A DNA stretch of 10,455 nucleotides from Endobugula sp047619205 (GTDB taxonomy: Bacteria > Pseudomonadota > Gammaproteobacteria > Pseudomonadales > Cellvibrionaceae): contig JBLHJR010000089.1 of the NCBI GenBank assembly GCA_047619205.1, forward strand, positions 1-10,455, read 5' to 3'. Shown here piece by piece: positions 1-6,741 of this stretch; position 1 is the first letter of the stretch; each line of letters opens with the position of its first letter. Made by a program: the position numbers and the translations under genes. Below the pieces are notes generated by a model. The model was not told the origin of the DNA. It searched no databases and saw nothing but the letters and a program-made list of their open reading frames with translations.

Positions 1-2
1 TT

Positions 3-1574
3 CTCATCGGCATTGGCGCTTTTTTACTGCTGACGAAGGAGGGGGTCAAAGCGTTGCAGGGGGCTAATATCCCCCAAGGGGTAACGGAGTTACGCTTTAG
101 CGAAATCGATACCGCCTTTACGCATGTGTCAAATTTCAAAGATGCCTTACCTTTTATGGCCTTGTCGGCAATTGATGTTGATAACGATGGTGTCGATGAA
201 ATCTTTGTAGGTGGTGGCATAGGTCAGCAAGATGCTATTTTACAGTACGATGGCTCAGCACTGACGGCTTCAGACTTCGCCAGCGGTATTGTTAAAGATA
301 TTACCGATCCTAGCTATGGCGCTATGTCTATTGATGCCACAGCCGATGGCTTGGCTGATTTGTTTGTGGCGCGTGAATCAGGTGTCTATTTTTATGTGAA
401 TACTGGCTCTGGTTTTAGTGGTGGCCAAGTAGAGTTTCCTCTAGATGAAAAGTCCATGCCCTTATCTATCGCTGCTGGCGACATTAATAAAGATGGCTAT
501 GTGGATCTATATATTTCTAATTATATACGTCCTGAGTTCGTGGAAGGCGAAACCATTTTCAATGATTTAGCATACGGTGGCACAAATAATTTATTACTGA
601 ATAATGGTGATAATACCTTTACCGATATTACCAAAGCGTCAGGCGTCTATCATCAGCATAATAGTTTTCTCTCTGTTTTTGTCGACCTCAATGATGATGG
701 TCATAGTGAGTTAGTGGTGGCGCATGATACCGGTGTACCGTCGATCTATAAAAATAATGGTGATATGACGTTTACGGATGTGCCCTTACCGGTTACCTAC
801 AGTTACCCTATGGGAATAGCGGTGAGTGATGTGAATAACGACGGCAAGCTTGATCTGTATTTTAGTAATGTGGGGCCTACACTTCCCGTAACGCTATTGC
901 GTGGGGATTTACGTGATGATCAAACCTTAAATACGGACTATATATTACTCGAAAATAAAGGCGGTCTAGTTTTCGAGGATACGGCCAAAAAACGTAATGC
1001 TGCGAGTTACGGTTTTGGTTGGGGCTTAGTATCGTTTGATTTTAATAACGATAGCCTAGCGGATTATCTTTTCTCACAAAATTATATCCGCTTCCCTGGA
1101 GCTACCAGTGGTTTGTTTGATTTGTATCCCGGTCGTTTATTGCAACAGACTGCCGATGGTCAATTCGAAGCGGTTGAAGATATGGCAGGATTGTCGAATA
1201 AAAATTTCGGGGTCAATATGGTAGTCACCGACTTTAATAAAGATGGTTGGCCAGATGTGGTGTTGGGTAATTTAAGTAGTGAGCTACGAGCCTTTGTTAA
1301 TAATGGCGGTTCGAATCATTGGTTGAAAGTGCGGCTAGCCGATTCGCCGCTTTCTTTGGGGGCGATAGTTACGCTAATTACCGATACAGGGGAAACCTTT
1401 GTTAACCAAGTGTACACCAGTGAAGGTTTAGGTTCGGATCAAAGTCATGAGTTGTTTTTTGGCTTGGGCAAAACGTTGGCTGTTAATAGTGTAAGTGTGC
1501 AATATCAAAGTGGTGTGAAGAAAACTATTGAAAAACCCAGCATCGACAGCGTAATTTCTTTGGAGTCATTATAG
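3..1574 (+). CDS. CRTAC1-type FG-GAP/VCBS repeat protein with C-terminal ASPIC/UnbV domain (5' end outside window)
   Basis: This is an exported beta-propeller-type repeat protein of unknown ligand, probably calcium-binding. The frame is open from base 3 and the visible N-terminus (LIGIGAFLLL) looks like the end of a signal peptide or membrane anchor, so the true start lies to the left of the window and 523 codons are visible. Aspartate-rich loops of the DxDxDG type recur near bases 174 (DVDNDG), 333 (DATADG), 480 (DINKDG), 683 (DLNDDG), 828 (DVNNDG), 1038 (DFNNDS) and 1230 (DFNKDG). Each is followed by a hydrophobic strand such as DLYISN or DVVLGN, which is the FG-GAP/VCBS blade signature. 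Bases ~1311-1545 fit the ASPIC/UnbV domain: NHWLKVRL, a GAIVTL strand, then LFFGLG and VSVQYQSG. The stop overlaps the GTG of the next gene by one base. Family assignment is firm; the biological role is not visible. Confidence 0.9.
   Translation, partial: LIGIGAFLLLTKEGVKALQGANIPQGVTELRFSEIDTAFTHVSNFKDALPFMALSAIDVDNDGVDEIFVGGGIGQQDAILQYDGSALTASDFASGIVKDITDPSYGAMSIDATADGLADLFVARESGVYFYVNTGSGFSGGQVEFPLDEKSMPLSIAAGDINKDGYVDLYISNYIRPEFVEGETIFNDLAYGGTNNLLLNNGDNTFTDITKASGVYHQHNSFLSVFVDLNDDGHSELVVAHDTGVPSIYKNNGDMTFTDVPLPVTYSYPMGIAVSDVNNDGKLDLYFSNVGPTLPVTLLRGDLRDDQTLNTDYILLENKGGLVFEDTAKKRNAASYGFGWGLVSFDFNNDSLADYLFSQNYIRFPGATSGLFDLYPGRLLQQTADGQFEAVEDMAGLSNKNFGVNMVVTDFNKDGWPDVVLGNLSSELRAFVNNGGSNHWLKVRLADSPLSLGAIVTLITDTGETFVNQVYTSEGLGSDQSHELFFGLGKTLAVNSVSVQYQSGVKKTIEKPSIDSVISLESL
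1562..1565 (+). promoter_or_regulatory. Shine-Dalgarno that supports the GTG start of the membrane protein
   Basis: GGAG ends 8 bases before the GTG at 1574 and lies inside the last codons of the upstream repeat-protein gene. This supports the GTG start over the in-frame ATG at 1607, and with the 1-base stop/start overlap it suggests translational coupling. Confidence 0.6.
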
Positions 1575-2266
1575 TGAGCGCTGATAATAGTTACAGCTTA
1601 TTGAAGATGAGCGGATGGTTGGGTTTACTTGGCGCATTTTTTGTAGGAGTGGGAGAGTTCACTTTGCAGTTTTCACCGCAGGGTGGATATGAAGCAATCG
1701 ACTATCTTTATTTCTCTCGTATTTCTGAAGCGCGTTTAAGTTATGGTCATTTTTTTAGTGTCTTGGCAGCCCCTTTTTATCTAATAGGTTATTGGCACTT
1801 GGGACAGATGTTTATTCGCGGCGGTAGCGTTAAGTCCGGTTGGTTTATTACCTTGTTCGGTGGTTATGCTTTTATTGTAGGTACTGCATGGTTGGGCGGC
1901 CGTGTTTATCTGGCGTATACCGCACATGCGATAGCCGCAGGGGGGAGTGAAGAAACCCTGCAAGTATTAACGGCATTACTGGTGACCTTTTCCGAACATA
2001 ACGAGCCTTTAGTGAATGCCCTGCGCATAGCCATGTTGGTCGTTTCTGTCTTGTGGGTCGCGTTAATATCTCAAGGTAAAACGTTATATCCTCGTTGGGT
2101 AGCGATTGTTAGCCCTATTGCGTTATTGGCGAGTATCTTTGTTGTTTATTTTTATATTTCACCTACCCTCGGCGCGTGGCTATTGCCTGCAGCAATGAAT
2201 GTAGTGCATGTAATTATTTTTTCCATCTCTATTTATGTGGTGAGTCAATTACAGAAAAAATATTAG
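1574..2266 (+). CDS. multi-pass inner-membrane protein, function unknown
   Basis: A 230-residue hydrophobic protein with about seven predicted membrane segments: roughly residues 12-31, 58-80, 88-110, 122-140, 150-166, 174-195 and 199-224. Short charged loops separate them. A conserved-looking stretch YFSRISEARLSYGHFFSV precedes the second segment. I do not recognise a catalytic motif. The overall look resembles small DUF families of polytopic proteins (DUF6796 comes to mind, from memory only). It starts with GTG in the overlap TAGTG with the upstream gene and has GGAG at good spacing, so the two are probably translated from one message. A role in placing or anchoring the secreted repeat protein is possible but is only inferred from adjacency. 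Confidence 0.8.
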   Translation: MSADNSYSLLKMSGWLGLLGAFFVGVGEFTLQFSPQGGYEAIDYLYFSRISEARLSYGHFFSVLAAPFYLIGYWHLGQMFIRGGSVKSGWFITLFGGYAFIVGTAWLGGRVYLAYTAHAIAAGGSEETLQVLTALLVTFSEHNEPLVNALRIAMLVVSVLWVALISQGKTLYPRWVAIVSPIALLASIFVVYFYISPTLGAWLLPAAMNVVHVIIFSISIYVVSQLQKKY

Positions 2267-2306
2267 ATTTTTTATCTAGGCCAAAGAGGGGAAGAGCGTC
2301 GTTGCT

Positions 2307-2720
2307 ATGAATATAGTGAATAAAGCACTGCATAAAGCCAGCTTAATAGTGACTACCTTATTGGCGGTGATTGCACTAGTTGCCGTTTTCCCAGTCAGCT
2401 ATGAGACCTTGATGACAGATGATAATTGCCCATATGTATGGTTTATTCCTGCCTGCTATTTGGTCAGCGTAGGTTACGCGTTGATGTTGCTATCGTTGTT
2501 ACTTAGAAAGAACAGTGTGTTTTTAGTAGGCTGGACGCCCGTTTTTTTATTGGCTTTGTCTGGGTCGGTTGCAGAGATTTCAGGCATTAATGTTTGCCCG
2601 GAAAGTAATAGCGGAGTACCACTATGCTATTTTTCTTTGGCTTTTTCGCTGACGATTGCAGCGACTTATTTTCTTTTGAAAAAAAGTAAAGTGTGTTCTG
2701 CGTCTCACCATAACGCTTAA
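2307..2720 (+). CDS. four-helix membrane protein with a duplicated CP-x(5,6)-PxCY hairpin, function unknown
   Basis: A 137-residue protein with four predicted membrane helices (about residues 12-31, 50-67, 71-90 and 106-125). Each half is a helix, an extracytoplasmic-looking loop with two cysteines, then a helix. The first loop reads CPYVWFIPACY (C41, C50) and the second CPESNSGVPLCY (C97, C107), each followed by a hydrophobic helix ending in LLLRK or FLLKK. This points to an internal tandem duplication. Paired loop cysteines could form disulfides or act in thiol redox, loosely reminiscent of DsbB or VKOR topology, but no CxxC is present and I assign no function. A purine-rich Shine-Dalgarno (GAGGGGAAG) lies about 12 bases before the ATG. 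The 40-base gap to the upstream gene fits the same operon. Confidence 0.75.
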   Translation: MNIVNKALHKASLIVTTLLAVIALVAVFPVSYETLMTDDNCPYVWFIPACYLVSVGYALMLLSLLLRKNSVFLVGWTPVFLLALSGSVAEISGINVCPESNSGVPLCYFSLAFSLTIAATYFLLKKSKVCSASHHNA

Positions 2721-2728
2721 CGGCATAG

Positions 2729-2824
2729 TTAGTTATACACAGTCGTTTGAATCAGCGGTAGTATTGCAGCGGCTACTAAACCTATGCAAACCCCTATGGC
2801 AAGGCGCGCCATTTTATTTTTCAT
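2729..2824 (-). CDS. possible 31-residue membrane micro-protein
   Basis: ATG at 2824 opens a 31-codon frame ending in TAA. The peptide starts MKNKMARLAIGVCIG, has one continuous hydrophobic stretch (about residues 8-25) after three positive residues, and ends in TTVYN. That is the shape of a single-pass small membrane protein. Its start overlaps the end of another short minus-strand frame (2814-2927) by 11 bases, the geometry of coupled genes. There is no Shine-Dalgarno of its own, which would fit coupling. Both lie just downstream of the deacetylase gene on the same strand. Short frames occur by chance, so this is tentative. Confidence 0.3.
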   Translation of the reverse strand: MKNKMARLAIGVCIGLVAAAILPLIQTTVYN

Positions 2825-2927
2825 AGTGGGGGCTGACATAAACCAGTACGCCACAAACAACGCCGTAAAAGAGTAGTGTAAATGTATCTATGGTGATTCT
2901 CCTGATTAACGATGCAATATAAAGCAT
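2814..2927 (-). CDS. possible micro-protein, 37 residues from ATG or 25 from an ATA preceded by AGGAG
   Basis: The frame opens with ATG at 2927 and ends in TAA at 2814. The ATG has only a weak upstream site. Inside the frame an AGGAG at 2899-2903 stands exactly 7 bases before an ATA codon at 2889-2891, and from there the peptide begins with an initiator followed by DTFTLLFYGVVCGVL, again a single membrane span. Either the upstream ATG is used, or ATA is a rare non-canonical start, or an ancestral ATG has mutated. It overlaps the next micro-ORF by 11 bases. No family is recognised. Confidence 0.28.
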   Translation of the reverse strand: MLYIASLIRRITIDTFTLLFYGVVCGVLVYVSPHYEK

Positions 2928-2999
2928 CAATATAAGCTCTACTATAAAAACGCATGCTATGAGTGATTCGGATGCATATGTTAGTGAAATGATACTACA

Positions 3000-3899
3000 T
3001 TAAAATAATTGGCAAGCTTCTTCGGTCACAATGGCATGGCGCCTTGCTAGCGCATAACGATCATCATCATAGCCACCACCAATAACTGTCGCAACGGGAA
3101 TGTTATTATTTTTACAGGCGTTTAGGATTAGGCGGTCTCGTTGTCGTATACCCTCCAATGATATTTGTAATAACCCTAAGGGGTCGTCTGTAAATATATC
3201 GACACCAGCATCGTAAAGAATAAAGTCGGGTCTTTGTTCGCGAATGACTTTTTCTATGGTGTCGCTTATGGCGTCTAAATATTCTTTGTCAGCTAAATCG
3301 ACCACTAAGTTAATATCGAGATCACTGTTTGCCTTGCGCGCAGGAAAATTCTTTTCGCAATGGATCGAGCAGGTATAGGCTCTAGGTTCTTCTGCTAGTA
3401 TGGTAGCGGTGCCATCACCTTGGTGAACATCGCAATCGAATATGACTATCTTCTTCACTTTTTCTTGTGCGAGTAGAGCTTTGGCTGTTATGGCTAGGTC
3501 ATTCAAAATACAAAAGCCAGACGCAAAGTCATAATGAGCATGGTGGGTGCCGCCAGCTAGGTGGCAAGCGACACCATGCTTAAGCGCTAATTGCGCGGTT
3601 AAGAAGGTACCATTGGGGGAAATTAATGTACGTTTTAATAAACCTTCGCTCCAAGGTAAGCCCATGCGACGAATTTCTTTTGTGCTTTGTTGGTTGTGCA
3701 TAAAGCGTTGAATATAGCGTTCGCAATGCCCCTGTAATAGTAACGCTTGCTTGGCTTCACCGGGGCGAAATAGATTGTGTGTATTGAGCAGCCCTTTTTC
3801 TTCTAAGTAGGTGGTTAATAAGGCAAATTTTTCCATCGGAAAACGATGCTTACCTGGGAAGGGAAAACTATAAAGTGGATGGCTAACCATTGGTATCAT
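3000..3899 (-). CDS. histone deacetylase family (HDAC-like) zinc amidohydrolase
   Basis: A complete deacetylase of the arginase/deacetylase fold, 299 residues from the ATG at 3899, normal for the bacterial single-domain group that resembles class IV (HDAC11-like) enzymes. Known members remove acetyl groups from proteins or small amines such as polyamines; the substrate here is unknown. Visible motifs, numbered from this ATG, are RRMGLPWSEGLL (~78-89), GGTHHAHYDFASGFC with the tandem histidines H119-H120, the zinc ligands D157 and H159 in DCDVHQGDGT, the third ligand D234 in YDAGVDIF, and GGGY with the transition-state tyrosine Y277. The frame extends upstream to a GTG at 3962 that has GAAGG before it. 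I prefer 3899 because homologues begin close to the segment HPLYSFPFPGKHRFPMEK. No clear Shine-Dalgarno precedes 3899. The gene follows the oxidoreductase gene directly, so co-transcription is likely. Confidence 0.92.
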   Translation of the reverse strand: MIPMVSHPLYSFPFPGKHRFPMEKFALLTTYLEEKGLLNTHNLFRPGEAKQALLLQGHCERYIQRFMHNQQSTKEIRRMGLPWSEGLLKRTLISPNGTFLTAQLALKHGVACHLAGGTHHAHYDFASGFCILNDLAITAKALLAQEKVKKIVIFDCDVHQGDGTATILAEEPRAYTCSIHCEKNFPARKANSDLDINLVVDLADKEYLDAISDTIEKVIREQRPDFILYDAGVDIFTDDPLGLLQISLEGIRQRDRLILNACKNNNIPVATVIGGGYDDDRYALARRHAIVTEEACQLF

Positions 3900-3965
3900 T
3901 ATGGTGTTTACAGCTATATTAAGATCATATATGTAATCATTCTTATGTTGCTTAAATGGCACAAG

Positions 3966-5021
3966 CTAAAAACCTTCGAGTACCACTTTACCTACTGCCT
4001 GATTGCTTTCAATATAAGCGTGTGCGCGTTTCAGATTGTCAGCATTGATGGTGCCATAGTTCTTGCCCAAGGTGGTTTTGATGGTGCCACTGTCAATTAA
4101 CCCTGCGACGACGGTCAGTAAGTCATGCTGCTTTTGCATATCCCAAGTGTTGAACATGGAGCGGGTAAACATTAATTCCCAATGCAAGGAAAGTGATTTA
4201 CGTTTTAATTGCTTAATGTCGATGTTGGTTTTTGGGTCGTCAATCAGCGCCAGCTTGCCTTGGGGAGCTAATACTTCCATTAACTGATCAAAATGTTGAT
4301 CGGTATGCGTTAGGCTGACCACATGGCTGACGTCATCAATTCCTAGCGCCTTGAGTTGTGGCATGAGTGCTTGATGATGGTTAATGACATGGTCAGCACC
4401 TAACTCCTTGACCCAGCCCTGGCTCTCTGGCCTTGAGGCGGTGCCAATCACAATGGCGTTAGTTAGCTTTGCCGCAAGCTGAGTTAAGATGGAGCCCACG
4501 CCTCCTGCAGCGCCCATAATTAAGATGCGTGCTTGGGGTGATGCGGAGTCGTCACTTTGACCGCTTGGATTTAAGTCGTTAGGTATTAATGGCGTAAAGT
4601 CTAAGCGGGCAAAAAGTAATTCCCAGGCAGTGATAGTGGTTAAGGGCATGGCAGCCGCTTCAACGTTGGATAGGGACGTAGGTTTGATACCTACAATGCG
4701 CTCATCTACCAATTGATATTCGGCATTAGAGCCTGAGCGAGTGATATCACCGGCATACCAAACCTGATCGCCCACGTTAAAAAATTCTACTTGATCGCCA
4801 GTGGCGATAACTTCACCTACTGCATCCCAGCCGAGTACCTTATGCTGCCCGGCTTCAGGTGAGGTCGAGATTCGTACCTTAGTATCGACTGGATTTACTG
4901 AGACTGCCTTTACTTTCACTAATAGGTCGCGACCCTCTGCCCGTGGGGTAGGTAATTCAATGTCGATCAAGGCATCTGCTTGTTCAATGGTTTGTGGGTG
5001 TAAATAAGCAATGGCTTTCAT
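3966..5021 (-). CDS. MDR-superfamily NAD(P)H-dependent oxidoreductase (quinone reductase-like, named 'zinc-binding ADH family')
   Basis: A cytosolic medium-chain dehydrogenase/reductase of 351 residues. It has a GroES-like N-terminal part (about 1-130, with the family stretch VKAVSVNPVDTKVR and then LGWDAVGEV). A Rossmann domain follows with the dinucleotide-binding loop GAAGGVGS at 170-177, then GADHVINH and a C-terminal VGKVVLEGF. The protein has no cysteine at all, so it lacks the four-Cys structural zinc lobe and the usual catalytic Cys ligand despite the common family name. Reduction of quinones or enones with NADPH is the likeliest chemistry. Residues ~146-164 form a polar, proline- and serine-rich insert just before the Rossmann domain. 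AAGGA stands 4-8 bases before the ATG. The stop is followed after one codon by the upstream GTG of the deacetylase frame. The 74-base gap to glsB leaves room for its own promoter. Confidence 0.88.
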   Translation of the reverse strand: MKAIAYLHPQTIEQADALIDIELPTPRAEGRDLLVKVKAVSVNPVDTKVRISTSPEAGQHKVLGWDAVGEVIATGDQVEFFNVGDQVWYAGDITRSGSNAEYQLVDERIVGIKPTSLSNVEAAAMPLTTITAWELLFARLDFTPLIPNDLNPSGQSDDSASPQARILIMGAAGGVGSILTQLAAKLTNAIVIGTASRPESQGWVKELGADHVINHHQALMPQLKALGIDDVSHVVSLTHTDQHFDQLMEVLAPQGKLALIDDPKTNIDIKQLKRKSLSLHWELMFTRSMFNTWDMQKQHDLLTVVAGLIDSGTIKTTLGKNYGTINADNLKRAHAYIESNQAVGKVVLEGF

Positions 5022-5095
5022 AGTGAATCCTTTGTTGTATCAGTAGCCTTCATGGGAGGTACTCAATAGTATGAGTGCAGTCATTCTTTCTAATG

Positions 5096-6010
5096 CTAAA
5101 AAATCGACCAGCCAGTATGCTGAGCTAGTATTTCTAATGCTTCGGTACCCAGCTTGCTATTGCCAATACGGTCGAGTCCCGGAGACCAAACAGCAATAGA
5201 CGCATTTCCAGGTGCTATGGCTATTATCCCGCCACCTACGCCACTTTTTCCTGGGAGACCCACGCGGTAAGCAAACTCACCTGAACCATCATAATGTCCA
5301 CACATTAACATTAACGAGTTGATGCGACGCGCGCGTTGAGGGGAAACAATACGGCTACCCGTACTCAAGTTGATGCCGTCAGACACTAAATATTGTCCCG
5401 CCTGAGCGAGTTGTGTGCAGCTCATTGAAATAGAGCATTGGTGGAAATAGGTTCCCAATACTTTATCAACTGGATGTTTGAAATGTCCAAATGATGCCAT
5501 GAAATGAGCAAGAGAAGCGTTACGGTGACCGGTTTCCTGTTCGGAGCGCGCTACCTTTTCATCAATGCCTATGCTCTCGTCATCAGCGAGAAAGCGTACA
5601 AACTGTAATATTTCGGCTAAGGTTTCTTTGGGTTCGTGCCCCATCATGATGGCATCAACAATAGCGATAGCACCTGCATTGATAAAGGGGTTGCGAGGTT
5701 TTCCATTTTCATGTTCAAGTTGAACAATCGAGTTAAAGGGATCTCCCGAGGGCTCTCGGCCAACCATTGCCCAAACCGCATCGCCCAGTTTCCCTAGGGC
5801 CATGGTTAGCGTAAAGACTTTAGATATACTCTGAATGGAGAATAAAGTATCTGCACCGCCAGCACTGAATACATCGCCATTTTTCATTGCCACGGTGATC
5901 GCAAATTGCTTAGGGTCAACACAAGCCAATTGGGGAATGTAATCTGCCACCTTGCCCTTATCGGCGCGAGCCAACATTGTGGTGGTGATTTCGTTTAAGA
6001 TTTCTTGCAT
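5096..6010 (-). CDS. glsB: glutaminase (L-glutamine amidohydrolase, EC 3.5.1.2)
   Basis: This enzyme hydrolyses L-glutamine to L-glutamate and ammonia in the cytosol. It has 304 residues, close to the ~308 of E. coli GlsB (YneH), and resembles that paralogue more than GlsA (YbaS) along its length. Landmarks are GKVADYIPQLA (19-29), FSIQSISKVFTL with the catalytic S61-x-x-K64 pair of this serine-dependent fold, GREPSGDPFNS (84-94), NPFINAGA (107-114), VARSEQETGHRN, and the C-terminal EFAYRVGLPGKSGVGGGI that lines the active site. All family blocks are present and nothing is truncated. The gene stands alone in its transcription unit, with a good -10 box about 50 bases upstream and inverted repeats beyond it, which suggests regulation. 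The site before the ATG is weak (AAGA). Confidence 0.95.
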   Translation of the reverse strand: MQEILNEITTTMLARADKGKVADYIPQLACVDPKQFAITVAMKNGDVFSAGGADTLFSIQSISKVFTLTMALGKLGDAVWAMVGREPSGDPFNSIVQLEHENGKPRNPFINAGAIAIVDAIMMGHEPKETLAEILQFVRFLADDESIGIDEKVARSEQETGHRNASLAHFMASFGHFKHPVDKVLGTYFHQCSISMSCTQLAQAGQYLVSDGINLSTGSRIVSPQRARRINSLMLMCGHYDGSGEFAYRVGLPGKSGVGGGIIAIAPGNASIAVWSPGLDRIGNSKLGTEALEILAQHTGWSIF

Positions 6011-6060
6011 AGTTTCTTAAATGGCTTCTTATATAGTGACGGTGGCTAGCATAAAAGTGC

Positions 6061-6088
6061 ATTATATCGCTAAGTGTATATACCTTAA
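6061..6088 (-). promoter_or_regulatory. candidate sigma-70 promoter of glsB
   Basis: Read on the minus strand, a perfect TATAAT lies at 6066-6061. About 16-17 bases further upstream is a poor -35 (TTAAGG or ATTAAG). The predicted transcript would start near 6053, about 43 bases before the ATG at 6010. The weak -35 overlapped by inverted repeats is typical of a regulated promoter, but this is read by eye only. Confidence 0.45.
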
Positions 6089-6112
6089 TATTATCAGCTA
6101 AGGTGATAATAT
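6082..6112. repeat. two interlocking inverted repeats over the glsB -35 region
   Basis: ATATTATCA (6088-6096) is perfectly inverted as TGATAATAT (6104-6112) with a 7-base spacer. Shifted across it, ACCTTA (6082-6087) is inverted as TAAGGT (6099-6104) with an 11-base spacer. They share bases, so as hairpins they exclude each other; as DNA they look like an operator sitting on the -35 element of glsB. Confidence 0.6.
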
Positions 6113-6118
6113 AGAATG

Positions 6119-6157
6119 AAAAATATTTATACCTAACTATCTAGTTAAGTATAAATA
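6119..6157 (-). terminator. 34-base near-perfect palindrome with T run: terminator of the kinase operon or operator upstream of glsB
   Basis: Bases 6124-6157 form a palindrome in which 16 of 17 pairs match. The outer arms are TATTTATAC and GTATAAATA, the inner arms TAACTA and TAGTTA, and the centre is TC. On the minus strand it is followed at once by five T's, as in an intrinsic terminator for the CheX-ending operon, about 140 bases past that stop. The stem is very AT-rich, weak for a terminator, so a DNA-binding site 60-100 bases upstream of the glsB transcript start is the alternative. The palindrome itself is certain; the role is not. Confidence 0.45.
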
Positions 6158-6294
6158 GGCTTAATGTACAAATGATGACGGCTCGATATGATGGGTGATT
6201 TGCGTGATGGGTAAGTGGTTAGAGTGTTTCAGATTTCCGGTCGCCTAGTATGGACGGACCTTAGGCTTGTAATTTTTCTTTAGTGCTTTTAACC

Positions 6295-6741
6295 TCATTC
6301 AAAACAAATGACAACCGCAGCGCTATACGCTTTCCAGTACACGGGTATAACGTAAGAGCGAAGGTCTTTGGGTAAATGAATATGTCCTGGCGCACCTTCA
6401 ATTACAACGGGTACAGAAATCATAAAGTCTTTGCCAAATTCTCTGCGAGCATTGCCTGATATGGTATTTGCTACTTCGCCTACTAAATCAACAATATATT
6501 CTTCGCTGGTGTCCTCTTCGCCAATACTGAGCAGTAAATGTTTTAATAATATGACAGGTGCGGTGAAATAAACGCATCCACGGCGAGGTCCAGATACGCC
6601 AATGACACCGGTATAGTCAAAAGCTGCAGGCTTTGAGTTGTTGGCTAAATAGGGTGTACCAACATGCACCTCTTTATGCGAGGTATGTTGAAAGTAGCGT
6701 ACGGCGCCCTCGATAAAAACTGATAATATTTTTTCAGACAT
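6295..6741 (-). CDS. CheX-family chemotaxis-type phosphatase
   Basis: A 148-residue CheX/CheC-family protein that would dephosphorylate the receiver encoded just upstream. The CheX signature helix DLVGEVANTISGNARREFG carries the E-x-x-N pair (Glu and Asn of GEVAN, about residues 89 and 92 from this start) that in CheX inserts into the receiver active site. The flanking beta strands (YTGVIGVSG, GCVYFTAP and the C-terminal YSAAVVICF) fit the fold, and only one ExxN motif is present, as in CheX. I place the start at the second ATG (6741) because GGAGG stands 6 bases before it and directly abuts the first ATG (6747). The gene overlaps the end of the receiver gene by 8 bases, so the two are translationally coupled. 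No flagellar or chemotaxis cluster genes are nearby. Confidence 0.85.
   Translation of the reverse strand: MSEKILSVFIEGAVRYFQHTSHKEVHVGTPYLANNSKPAAFDYTGVIGVSGPRRGCVYFTAPVILLKHLLLSIGEEDTSEEYIVDLVGEVANTISGNARREFGKDFMISVPVVIEGAPGHIHLPKDLRSYVIPVYWKAYSAAVVICFE

Noticed and set aside
54..56. TTG at base 54 as the start of the repeat protein
   Set aside because: The frame stays open to base 3 and encodes a hydrophobic stretch typical of a signal or anchor, so the real start is to the left of the window.
2911..2928. GATGC-N8-GCATC hairpin downstream of the deacetylase gene
   Set aside because: Five-pair stem without a T run; not convincing as a terminator.
3846..4100. 84-codon plus-strand frame over the reductase/deacetylase junction
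   Set aside because: It is antisense to two well-supported genes with full family motifs and has no recognisable domain or Shine-Dalgarno.
5061..5076. ACTCA-N6-TGAGT inverted repeat between glsB and the reductase gene
   Set aside because: The stem is only 5 pairs and has no T run after it on the minus strand; too weak to call a terminator or operator.
6191..6213. GATGGGT occurring twice in the gap downstream of the CheX-like gene
   Set aside because: Only 7 bases, no symmetry and no promoter next to it.
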